Source: Collinsella aerofaciens (GTDB lineage: Bacteria > Actinomycetota > Coriobacteriia > Coriobacteriales > Coriobacteriaceae). Taken from it: a DNA stretch of 6,175 nucleotides. The DNA is taken from assembly GCA_030841765.1 (NCBI GenBank), contig JAUUSS010000121.1, positions 1-6,175 of the forward strand, read 5' to 3'. The position numbers were made by a program, and so were the translations under genes. The notes beneath the pieces are model-generated. The model saw nothing but the letters and a program-made list of their open reading frames with translations, did not search any database and was not told the origin of the DNA. How positions within the stretch are numbered: position 1 is the stretch's first letter; every line of letters starts with the position of its first letter. Shown piece after piece: positions 1 through 5,770 of this stretch.

Positions 1-8
1 TGGAGAGA

Positions 9-64
9 ACGCTCCCGCAAACTGCCTCTTGACAACTTATAGGAGCGTCGGTTTTATTGAGGCA
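9..64. repeat. Two interleaved inverted repeats (pseudoknot-like arrangement)
   Basis: ACGCTCC at 9-15 is the exact reverse complement of GGAGCGT at 42-48, and TGCCTC at 23-28 is the exact reverse complement of GAGGCA at 59-64. The pairs interleave rather than nest, so a single RNA could form either stem, or both as an H-type pseudoknot. The seven- and six-base arms are seen directly; an RNA function is only a possibility, and the strand that would be transcribed is unknown. Confidence 0.4.
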
Positions 65-129
65 AATATGTTGGGTGCTCGGCATTTCCAAAAAAGTCTA
101 CTCACTTAGCAAGCGGGCAGCCAAAAAAG

Positions 130-170
130 AACCGCCGCGACGTCGTTTGACTCCGTTGCGACGGTTTTTC
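130..170. terminator. Probable bidirectional rho-independent terminator
   Basis: Arms AACCGCCGCGAC (130-141) and GTTGCGACGGTT (155-166) pair at 10 of 12 positions. On the plus strand the stem is followed by a T-run (to 169). On the minus strand it is followed by CTTTTTTGG (129 down to 121). It lies about 135 bp beyond the stop codon of the leftward metallophosphoesterase, so it could end that transcript and also stop rightward transcription entering from the left edge. The stem has two mismatches and a 13-nt loop, so its strength is uncertain. Confidence 0.55.
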
Positions 171-302
171 GAGCATTTTCGCGCTGTCGAGGACGCAGAC
201 GCTCCTCATTTCTAGCGCTTACCGAGCAAGAAGGCGCTACTCTCCGAAAGTAGTCAAAAAAGCCCCGTCCCAAATTAGCTACGGTAGATCGGCGGAACAA
301 GG

Positions 303-1142
303 TTATTCGCCCGGGTTGATGTTCGCGTAGAACTCGGCCCCGTCGTCCAGGCGCAGGATGCCCACGCGGCCGAACTCGGAGCCGGTGGCGGCGGCGCAGT
401 CGATGTCGATGCGATCGGGCACACCAGCAGTGTCCTCGCCGCCCAAGCGCACGATCTGCCCGCGTCCCGATTCCTCATCGAGCCCCGCCAGACCACCGAC
501 CTCGCAATAGCGCCCAAGCGATACCGTGGGCGTGTGACCGCTCACCACGACCGGGCCCTTGCCCTCGGCAGAAAGCAGCCCGGTCGACGCATCCCAATAG
601 CCATGACGAATCCACAGCAGGTCATCGGACGACTGCACCGCGAGCATCTGCTGCAGCAGCTCGCGATCGGCACCCACCGCTCCAACGCCATCGGCACAAT
701 CGACGCCATGCTCAAGCAAAAACGCGCGCGCCGCCTTCATCTCGATTCCAGCATGTACCAGCAGATACGGGCGCTCCTCGGTCTCGACCACTGCGTAGAG
801 CGGCAGCGCGGCCATCCATCGCACGAGCTCCTCGTATGCCTCAAATTCCATGTCGTTGAGCTGCTCGCGCGTCGTCCAACCACCGTTGATATCCCAGGTC
901 TCGGCATCGAGCGGATCCTGGCCAATGATGGCATCGAGCATGATCTGCTCGTGATTACCCTTGAGCACGTGGGCGTTGGGCAGCGAGCGCACGAGCTTAA
1001 TAACGCCGACCGGATCGGGCCCGCGATCGATCATGTCGCCCAGCACGTACAGCGTGTCGTCGGACGTCAACGAGATCTTAGACAGGGCTTCGTCAAGCGC
1101 ACGCACGTGCCCGTGAGCATCAGATGTCACATAGATCGCCAT
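303..1142 (-). CDS. Metallophosphoesterase, PPP family (ApaH/PrpA-like phosphatase)
   Basis: A 279-residue two-metal phosphoesterase of the calcineurin-like PPP superfamily. The signature blocks are all present and in order: D8-A-H10 near the N-terminus, GDMIDRG at 35-41 (metal ligands D36 and D39, with R40), GNHE at 62-65 (N63, H64), LLVHAG with H130, and SGHTP with H203. A late IDIDCA segment (245-250) resembles the closing strand seen in ApaH/PrpA-like proteins. The family hydrolyses phosphoester bonds either in diadenosine tetraphosphate (ApaH) or in phosphoproteins (PrpA/PrpB); the sequence does not decide between them. No signal peptide or membrane segment is seen, so it is probably cytosolic. 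The start is supported by AAGGAGAGG about 8 nt upstream on the minus strand. It is transcribed divergently from the antiporter and appears monocistronic in this window. The broad family is certain; the substrate is not. Confidence 0.9.
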   Translation of the reverse strand: MAIYVTSDAHGHVRALDEALSKISLTSDDTLYVLGDMIDRGPDPVGVIKLVRSLPNAHVLKGNHEQIMLDAIIGQDPLDAETWDINGGWTTREQLNDMEFEAYEELVRWMAALPLYAVVETEERPYLLVHAGIEMKAARAFLLEHGVDCADGVGAVGADRELLQQMLAVQSSDDLLWIRHGYWDASTGLLSAEGKGPVVVSGHTPTVSLGRYCEVGGLAGLDEESGRGQIVRLGGEDTAGVPDRIDIDCAAATGSEFGRVGILRLDDGAEFYANINPGE

Positions 1143-1189
1143 GGTACGCCTCTCCTTGCATTGCGGCCGAAGCCCGGCGCCGCAACTAA

Positions 1190-1206
1190 AACTTCAAGTT
1201 GAACTT
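1190..1206. promoter_or_regulatory. Three overlapping 11-bp palindromes, possible operator
   Basis: AACTTCAAGTT (1190-1200), TTCAAGTTGAA (1193-1203) and AAGTTGAACTT (1196-1206) are each perfect arms around one central base, stepping by 3 bp. They sit just downstream of the predicted transcription start of the metallophosphoesterase and upstream of its ribosome binding site. A dimeric repressor site in the early leader would fit, but no regulator is encoded here and the low-complexity A/T character could also produce such overlap. Confidence 0.35.
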
Positions 1207-1217
1207 AAACGTTACCC

Positions 1218-1246
1218 ATTGTACTCCGTTGCAATAAAGCTGGAAA
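1218..1246 (-). promoter_or_regulatory. Promoter for the metallophosphoesterase
   Basis: Read on the minus strand, a -35 box TTTCCA (1246-1241; 4 of 6 matches to TTGACA) and a -10 box TACAAT (1223-1218; 5 of 6) are separated by exactly 17 bp. The expected start point is near 1211, giving a leader of about 70 nt before the ATG at 1142. It is the best sigma-70-like promoter I find in the divergent region; I found no comparable promoter for the rightward antiporter. Confidence 0.5.
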
Positions 1247-1336
1247 GGGTTTCCGAGCAGAGGCAAAGACGGCAGCCGTCTATGACGATATCGCGCACGC
1301 CCGCAATCCAACCCCATAAACCCACCATCTTTGGGT
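1242..1336. repeat. Three small dyads in the leader side of the antiporter gene
   Basis: GGAAA/TTTCC around GGG (1242-1254), AGACGGC/GCCGTCT around a single A (1267-1281) and ACCCA/TGGGT around 7 bases (1320-1336) are perfect inverted repeats between the divergent promoter and the antiporter ribosome binding site. The 1267-1281 dyad, with seven-base arms and a one-base centre, is shaped more like a protein operator than an RNA hairpin. I looked for a c-di-AMP (ydaO-type) riboswitch here, because such elements often precede K+ transporters, and could not recognise one. Confidence 0.35.
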
Positions 1337-1395
1337 ACAAATAACCGCAGGCAACTGACCGTGCCACGCCAACCAACCAGGAGCGGAAACCATCC

Positions 1396-2997
1396 ATGAA
1401 CCAGATCCTTCTCTTTATCGGCCTCGTCATCATTCTGTGTCTGACCATCAAACCCGTCGGCAAAAAGCTCCCCTTCCCCACCCTGCTCATCTTTATCGCG
1501 CTCGGCATGCTGTTGGGCGTCAACGGCCCGGCGCATATCGACTTTAGCGACTATGCGCTCACCGAAACCGTCTGCAGCACGGCGCTGCTGTTCATCATGT
1601 TCTACGGCGGCTTTAACACCAATATCGACCGTGCCAAACCCGTCGCTGTGCCGGCGGTGCTGCTGAGCACGCTCGGCGTCGTCATCACTGCCGGCATCAC
1701 CGGCGTGTTCGCCCACTTCGCGCTGGGGTTCGACTGGATCGACGGCCTGCTGTTGGGATCGGTCGTGGCATCCACCGACGCGGCCAGCGTCTTTAGCGTG
1801 CTGCGCGAGCACAACCTTTCGCTGAAGGGCGGCACCGACTCGCTGCTCGAGGTCGAATCGGGCTCCAACGACCCCGTCGCCTACATGCTCACCGCCGTGC
1901 TCGCCGCACTCGCGGCCGGCGGCGACATCAACATTCCCGCACTGCTGGCCAAGCAGATTATCCTGGGCGCGGGCCTGGGCCTTGCCATCGGCTGGGCGGC
2001 GGGCCGTCTGATTGAACGCGCGCACGCAACGGCCGAGGGCGCGCAGACCATCTTCTTGTTCGCCGTGGCGATCGTCGCCTACGCGCTACCAAGCTATCTG
2101 GGCGGCAACGGCTTTTTGGCCGTATACCTGGCCGGCATTGTGCTGGGTGCGAGCGACATCACCGGCAAGGTCGAGATGGCGCACTTCTTTGACACCCTCA
2201 CCGAGATGGCCGAGATGACGATCTTCTTCTTGCTCGGCCTGCTCGTCACGCCCGCACGCCTACCACAGATGCTGCTGCCGGGCCTGGCGCTCATGGCGTT
2301 TATGCTCTACGTGAGCCGCCCCATCGCCGTCGGCGTGCTCCTGGCGCCCTTTAAGACGAACCCCCGCCAGGTCGCGCTCGTAAGCTGGGCGGGCCTGCGC
2401 GGAGCAGCTTCGGTCGTGTTTAGCCTCTTTGCCGTGGTGGCCGGCGTTCCCGGCGGACACGACCTGTTTGACCTGGTGTTTGTGATTGCCGTGTCGAGCA
2501 TTGTGGTGCAGGGCTCGCTGCTGCCGGCGGTGGCGAAGAAGCTCGATATGATCGATGCGACCGGCGACGTGCGCCGCACCTTTAACGACTACCGCGACGA
2601 GGACGGCATGTCGTTTGTAAAGCTCAAGGTGTGCGCTGGACATCCGTTTGCCGGACGCTCGCTCGCGGACATTGGCAGCGCCACAAATATGCTCGTGGTC
2701 CTGGTGCTGCGCGACGGGGCGCACCCGGTACTGCCCAATGGCGACACCGTGATCCAGGAAGGCGATCTGCTGGTGATGGCCGCGCCGACGTTTGAAGAGC
2801 GTACCGAAGTTACGCTGCGCGAGGTCACCGTGACTCCCCACGGTCGCCTGGCCGGCCAGCGCCTGTGCGATGTGCCGCAAGGCAAACATCCGTTTATTGT
2901 GGTGATGCTCAAGCGCGAAGGCCAAACGATCATCCCCGACGGCAACACCCTAATATACGCCGGCGACGAAGCCGTCATCGCCACGCTAGCATCGTAG
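1396..2997 (+). CDS. K+/H+ (or Na+/H+) antiporter, NhaP2/CvrA type, with C-terminal RCK_C domains
   Basis: A 533-residue CPA1-type cation/proton antiporter of the cytoplasmic membrane. Residues 1 to about 385 are strongly hydrophobic with roughly 12-13 membrane segments. Typical antiporter motifs are visible: VASTDAAS (124-131, D128), ESGSNDPVA (154-162) with the paired N158-D159 of electroneutral exchangers, and SWAGLRGAAS (330-339, R335). The soluble tail holds two consecutive RCK_C/TrkA_C-like modules, about 407-465 and 474-533, each with the 'F.G.SL.D' or 'LAGQRL.D' opening and an 'I..GD.L...' close. RCK_C domains bind small ligands; in some transporters the ligand is cyclic-di-AMP, but which ligand binds here is unknown. 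The role is ion and pH homeostasis by extruding K+ or Na+ in exchange for H+. The ATG start has AGGAG at 1379-1383, a rather long 12 nt away. The gene ends with tandem stops TAG TGA. Family call firm; ion specificity uncertain. Confidence 0.92.
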   Translation: MNQILLFIGLVIILCLTIKPVGKKLPFPTLLIFIALGMLLGVNGPAHIDFSDYALTETVCSTALLFIMFYGGFNTNIDRAKPVAVPAVLLSTLGVVITAGITGVFAHFALGFDWIDGLLLGSVVASTDAASVFSVLREHNLSLKGGTDSLLEVESGSNDPVAYMLTAVLAALAAGGDINIPALLAKQIILGAGLGLAIGWAAGRLIERAHATAEGAQTIFLFAVAIVAYALPSYLGGNGFLAVYLAGIVLGASDITGKVEMAHFFDTLTEMAEMTIFFLLGLLVTPARLPQMLLPGLALMAFMLYVSRPIAVGVLLAPFKTNPRQVALVSWAGLRGAASVVFSLFAVVAGVPGGHDLFDLVFVIAVSSIVVQGSLLPAVAKKLDMIDATGDVRRTFNDYRDEDGMSFVKLKVCAGHPFAGRSLADIGSATNMLVVLVLRDGAHPVLPNGDTVIQEGDLLVMAAPTFEERTEVTLREVTVTPHGRLAGQRLCDVPQGKHPFIVVMLKREGQTIIPDGNTLIYAGDEAVIATLAS

Positions 2998-3223
2998 TGA
3001 CTAGGAGGTAGCTACTTTAGGACGAAGAGATCAAGCGCCTAGGAACCTCATGTCTTCGCTCGCAGATTTGGATTTGCCTGAGGAGTAAAGCACCCCTCCC
3101 CCATGTAACCATCCTGTAAATCATAGCGGCGCGCTCGGGTTTTGCTGTGATGCGGTCGCGCCTGACGCTGCACTGTGCTAAAGTATCCCGAACGTTCAAA
3201 CGACTACGAGGGGGAACTAGAAG
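2998..3223. other. Intergenic region upstream of serC
   Basis: These 226 bp separate the antiporter from serC. No clear terminator with a T-run follows the antiporter stop. The stretch contains the palindrome GTAGCTAC (3008-3015), a 12-codon open frame with an AGGA 5 nt before its ATG (3050-3088), and an imperfect hairpin GCAGAT/ATTTGC (3062-3067 with 3072-3077, using one G-T pair). I do not recognise a T-box, glycine or other riboswitch. The gap and the lack of overlap suggest serC has its own promoter. Confidence 0.5.
3176..3184 (+). promoter_or_regulatory. Candidate extended -10 promoter of serC
   Basis: TGC followed by TAAAGT (3179-3184) is an extended -10 motif about 40 bp before the serC ATG, and is followed by the palindrome GAACGTTC (3190-3197). 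No good -35 hexamer is found at 16-18 bp spacing, so the call depends on the TGn extension alone. Confidence 0.35.
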
Positions 3224-4348
3224 ATGGCACGTGTGCACAACTTCTCAGCTGGCCCGGCCGCACTGCCTACAAGCGTGCTCGCCGAGATCGCCGACGAGAT
3301 GATGGACTACCGCGGTTGCGGCATGTCCGTGCTCGAGATGAGCCATCGATCTAGCATGTACCAACAGATCATCGACGACGCCGAGGTAACCCTGCGTCGC
3401 CTGCTGAGCATCCCCAACAACTACCGCGTCCTGTTTTTGCAGGGCGGCGCCACGCTGCAGTTTGCGGGCATCCCCATGAACCTCATGCGCCGCGGCCGCG
3501 CCGGCTACATCGTGACCGGCAACTTTGCCAACAAGGCATACAAAGAAGCCGACAAGTACGGCGAGGCCGTGCTGCTCGCGAGCTCCGAGGACACCAACTT
3601 CGACCGCATCCCCGACATGGCCGACATCAACGCTCGCATTGCCGCCGAGGCCGCGAGCGACGGGCTCGACTACGTTTACATCTGCCAGAACAACACCATC
3701 TTTGGCACCATGTACCACGAGCTGCCCGCTTGCGGCGACGTGCCGCTGGTCGCCGATGTCTCGAGCTGCTTTTTGTCGCAGCCGCTCGACGTCAAGCGCT
3801 ACGGACTCATCTACGCCGGCGCTCAGAAAAACGCCGGCGCCGCGGGCGTCACCGTCGTTATCGTGCGCGGCGACCTGATCACCGACGGTCCGGCCTTTGC
3901 GCAGACTCCGCAGTACATGGACCTTAAGACCCAGGCCGCCAAGGGCTCCATGCTCAACACGCCCAACACCTTTGGCATCTACGTGTGCGGCAAGGTGTTC
4001 CGGTGGGTCGAGGAGACCGGCGGACTTGCCGCCATGGCCGAGCGCAACTGGGCCAAGGCCAACCTGCTCTACAACCTGCTCGAGCAAAGCGAGCTGTTCC
4101 ATGGCACCACGCAGACAGACAGCCGCTCCATCGCCAACGTCACCTTCCGCACCGGCGACGCCGAACTCGACGCGGCCTTTGTCGCAGGCGCGGCCGGGCA
4201 CCAGATTCAAAACGTCAAGGGCCATCGCCTGGTGGGCGGTATGCGCGCCAGCGTCTACAACGCCGTAACCATGGAAGACGTGCAGGCACTGGCCTCGTAC
4301 ATGAAGGACTTCGAAGCGCAGCATAGTTTGAGCCCGCGATCTAACTAG
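3224..4348 (+). CDS. serC: Phosphoserine aminotransferase
   Basis: A complete 374-residue PLP-dependent class V aminotransferase. It converts 3-phosphohydroxypyruvate plus glutamate to O-phospho-L-serine plus 2-oxoglutarate, the second step of the phosphorylated serine pathway in the cytosol. Hallmarks: the N-terminal NFSAGPAALP (6-15), MSHRS (39-43), FLQGGAT (71-77) for the cofactor phosphate, the pyridine-binding aspartate in VADVSS (D178), the Schiff-base lysine K202 in GAQKNAG, NTPNTF (245-250), and the closing substrate loop HRLVGGMRASVYNA (334-346). The length and C-terminal helix match the family (about 360 residues in E. coli), so the transposon next door has not truncated it. The ATG is supported by GAGGGGG at 3208-3214, 9 nt upstream. 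The next host gene is cut off from view by the inserted element; in many bacteria serA sits beside serC, so the insertion may have separated the pair. Confidence 0.96.
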   Translation: MARVHNFSAGPAALPTSVLAEIADEMMDYRGCGMSVLEMSHRSSMYQQIIDDAEVTLRRLLSIPNNYRVLFLQGGATLQFAGIPMNLMRRGRAGYIVTGNFANKAYKEADKYGEAVLLASSEDTNFDRIPDMADINARIAAEAASDGLDYVYICQNNTIFGTMYHELPACGDVPLVADVSSCFLSQPLDVKRYGLIYAGAQKNAGAAGVTVVIVRGDLITDGPAFAQTPQYMDLKTQAAKGSMLNTPNTFGIYVCGKVFRWVEETGGLAAMAERNWAKANLLYNLLEQSELFHGTTQTDSRSIANVTFRTGDAELDAAFVAGAAGHQIQNVKGHRLVGGMRASVYNAVTMEDVQALASYMKDFEAQHSLSPRSN

Positions 4349-4364
4349 CCCGCAACCCGCGGGC
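4348..4364 (+). terminator. GC-rich hairpin directly after serC, T-tract missing
   Basis: GCCCGC (4348-4353) and GCGGGC (4359-4364) form a perfect six-base stem around AACCC, starting at the last base of the serC stop. It looks like the stem of an intrinsic terminator, but the sequence that follows is CGACCAGCC rather than a T-run. It may be an incomplete terminator or only a stabilising 3' hairpin. Confidence 0.4.
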
Positions 4365-4406
4365 CGACCAGCCACTTCAAACCACCTGTTTAAACCAAAT
4401 CAAAAT

Positions 4407-4421
4407 ATAGTTTTTGACTAT
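4407..4421. repeat. Inverted repeat at the transposon end, candidate Int core-binding site
   Basis: ATAGT (4407-4411) and ACTAT (4417-4421) form a perfect dyad around TTTTG. It sits at the junction between host-like and element-like sequence, where Tn916/Tn1549 integrases bind imperfect inverted repeats flanking a 5-7 bp crossover. A matching copy should occur at the unseen other end. The position is inferred; the dyad itself is seen. Confidence 0.45.
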
Positions 4422-4511
4422 CTCTTTATAAGTTCTCATAAGCCGGTATAGCCTGTATTTACAGGCTTTCCGGCATTTTTCAAATCGGAAGAAGCTCTTA
4501 TATATTCTCAT
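4422..4511. repeat. Near-direct repeat pair beside the transposon end
   Basis: The segment at 4422-4439 (CTCTTTATAAGTTCTCAT) reappears with one gap and few changes at 4495-4511 (CTCTTATATATTCTCAT); TTCTCAT is exact in both. They flank the hairpin at 4442-4474. Repeated subterminal motifs of this type could be extra Int or Xis sites; nothing in the window proves that. Confidence 0.35.
4442..4480 (+). terminator. Rightward rho-independent terminator inside the element end
   Basis: Outer arms GCCGG (4442-4446) and CCGGC (4470-4474) enclose inner arms AGCCTGTA (4450-4457) and TACAGGCT (4460-4467). The stem is followed by ATTTTT on the plus strand only. Read leftward, the bases after the stem are TTATGAGAAC, not a U-run. 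It should therefore stop transcripts coming from serC before they run antisense through int, while leaving leftward transcription out of int largely unblocked. Confidence 0.7.
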
Positions 4512-4535
4512 TTCCCCTCATGTTTTCGCGTCCAA

Positions 4536-4557
4536 AAGTAGTAAATCAAGTAGTAAA
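4536..4557. repeat. Tandem DR-2-type arm-binding sites for integrase
   Basis: AAGTAGTAAA occurs twice in direct orientation, at 4536-4545 and 4548-4557, with start points 12 bp apart. AGTAGTAAA matches, from my memory of the Tn916 work, the DR-2 core bound by the N-terminal domain of Tn916 Int, and the Int encoded next door has the same type of N-terminal domain. A related inverted motif, TCTACTACTAA (4565-4575), overlaps the int stop codon. The direct repeats are seen; binding is inferred from the family. Confidence 0.65.
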
Positions 4558-4571
4558 ACCTCTATCTACTA

Positions 4572-5765
4572 CTAAGCAATCAGCCGTTCCATTTCTGCCA
4601 TTGCACTATCAGAGGTAGCATGGGCGTAATAGTTCAGCGTCATGTTGATGTTGGAATGTCCCATGATATACTGCAATGCTTTCGGGTTCATTCCGGCGTT
4701 TGCTAAATTGGTACAGAACGTATGGCGTAGGGTATGGGGCGTTGTCACTTTCGGTAAGGCTTCCTCATGGCTTTTGTTGTACTTCTTCACAAGCCCCCGG
4801 AACATGGTTTCAAAGTTGACTGCTACTTTCGGTAGCCCGTTCCGGTTAAGGAATAAAAATCTGCTGTAACCGCCGACAATAAAATTGTCTGCCCGTCCCC
4901 TGTCATTCAGCACACGCTTGAACGCTTCATAGACTTTGGTACTCATTGGAATTTGTCTGATACCGCTTTTTGTCTTTGGCGTTTCAACATGATACCCAAC
5001 TCCCGATACTTTCAAAAGCTGGTGGTCTACGTTGATTAGCTTATGCTCAAAGTCAATATCGCTTTCAGTCAGTCCGCAGAGTTCAGAAATGCGAAGCCCT
5101 GTTCCTAACAGTATGATAATCTCGTCGTAATACTTCTGATAGACTTTATCACTCTGCACAAAGGACAGGAAAGACGCTTCCTGTGTTGGGGATAGAGGTA
5201 CCTTTGGTTCGGTGTTATCTTCTAAAACGGTGTTCAACTGGAAGTCAAAGGGATTTTTCCTAATGCAATCGTCCTGTATGGCTGTGTAAAAGGCAGCTTT
5301 CAGAGAACGCTTGTGATTGTTGATTGTCTTGAATGAATAGCCCTTATCTTTCATGCGTAAAGCCCATTCTTTCGCGTCGGACAGCTTCACGCTCTCAATG
5401 CTGCAAGCTCCAAGACTATCTTCTTCCAAAATCCTCATAAGCTGCTTGCGCCCCTGTTTTGTGCCATGCCGTACATTTGCCCGGTGCCTTATCTGCTTTG
5501 CGTAGAGTTGGCAGACAGTCATTTTCTTTCCCAACGTGTCAATCCCGTCGTCAAGGTCTTTCTGTATCTCTTTTTCCTTTTCCCGAAGCGAAATATCTTC
5601 ACGTTTTCCCGCCGGGGTCTTGTCGGTAGGTACTAACTTCCAAGCGTAAACAAATTGCGGGTTCCCAAAGGTATCTATATATTTGTAAGCATATCTTCCG
5701 TCTTTTCTCTGGCTCTCTCCTGTGCGTAAAATGCGGTTCCTGTTATCTCGTCTTTTCTCCGACAT
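4572..5765 (-). CDS. int: Tyrosine recombinase (integrase) of Tn916/Tn1549 type
   Basis: A complete 397-residue integrase that cuts and rejoins the transposon ends during excision and integration. The N-terminal arm-binding domain (about 1-75, with KDGRYAYKYIDTFGNPQFVY at 21-40) is of the Tn916 Int type that reads DR-2 repeats. A core-binding helical domain follows (about 82-175). The catalytic domain (about 188-397) contains R225 in GTGLRISELCG, a lysine in the KTKSGIRQIP segment (K264/K266), H344 and R347 in PHTLRH, H370 in MGHSN, and the nucleophile in LNYYAH, probably Y380, with Y379 adjacent. All catalytic residues are present, so it should be active. The start is supported by GGAAAGGAG (5785-5777 on the minus strand), with about 11 nt to the ATG. 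The gene is A/T-rich compared with serC, showing foreign origin. It follows xis by 80 bp and has its own promoter in that gap. Confidence 0.95.
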   Translation of the reverse strand: MSEKRRDNRNRILRTGESQRKDGRYAYKYIDTFGNPQFVYAWKLVPTDKTPAGKREDISLREKEKEIQKDLDDGIDTLGKKMTVCQLYAKQIRHRANVRHGTKQGRKQLMRILEEDSLGACSIESVKLSDAKEWALRMKDKGYSFKTINNHKRSLKAAFYTAIQDDCIRKNPFDFQLNTVLEDNTEPKVPLSPTQEASFLSFVQSDKVYQKYYDEIIILLGTGLRISELCGLTESDIDFEHKLINVDHQLLKVSGVGYHVETPKTKSGIRQIPMSTKVYEAFKRVLNDRGRADNFIVGGYSRFLFLNRNGLPKVAVNFETMFRGLVKKYNKSHEEALPKVTTPHTLRHTFCTNLANAGMNPKALQYIMGHSNINMTLNYYAHATSDSAMAEMERLIA

Positions 5766-5770
5766 TGTTC

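Larger units (their letters stand above)
1..302. other. Hairpin-rich intergenic region with no convincing gene
   Basis: This 302-bp stretch lies downstream of the leftward metallophosphoesterase and I see no supported gene in it. It holds many short inverted repeats: ACGCTCC/GGAGCGT (9-15 with 42-48), TGCCTC/GAGGCA (23-28 with 59-64), a long imperfect hairpin at 130-166, GAGGA/TCCTC with inner GC pairs (189-207), TAGCGC/GCGCTA (213-218 with 234-239) and CTACT/AGTAG (237-241 with 249-253). The 8-mer CAAAAAAG occurs three times (89-96, 122-129, 255-262), giving three U-tracts on leftward RNA. A 64-codon open frame on the minus strand crosses the hairpins, but it has no evident ribosome binding site or family motif, so I do not call it a gene. 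The region may be a dispersed intergenic repeat or a series of terminators; this is inference. Confidence 0.6.

Noticed and set aside
106..300. 64-codon minus-strand open frame after the phosphatase
   Set aside because: It crosses the hairpin region, has no clear ribosome binding site and no family motif, and is rich in Arg as expected for a chance frame in GC-rich DNA.
534..1202. 222-codon plus-strand open frame
   Set aside because: It lies opposite the metallophosphoesterase, whose catalytic motifs are all present; the antisense frame has His/Arg-rich low-quality sequence.
1207..1395. c-di-AMP (ydaO-type) or other riboswitch before the antiporter
   Set aside because: The known conserved blocks could not be recognised; only short isolated dyads are seen.
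1186..2025. 279-codon minus-strand open frame overlapping the antiporter start
   Set aside because: Antisense to clear membrane-protein coding sequence; the Asp/Gln/Glu-rich product is typical of a mirror frame.
4348..4364. Complete intrinsic terminator of serC
   Set aside because: The stem is good but the T-tract is absent, so it is listed only as a weak or incomplete terminator.
3245..4375. 376-codon minus-strand open frame
   Set aside because: It is the antisense shadow of serC, with runs of Val, Gly and His and no recognisable domain.
4388..4395. GTTTAAAC palindrome taken as the exact transposon junction
   Set aside because: It is near the expected boundary, but without the other end or an empty site the exact crossover cannot be fixed.
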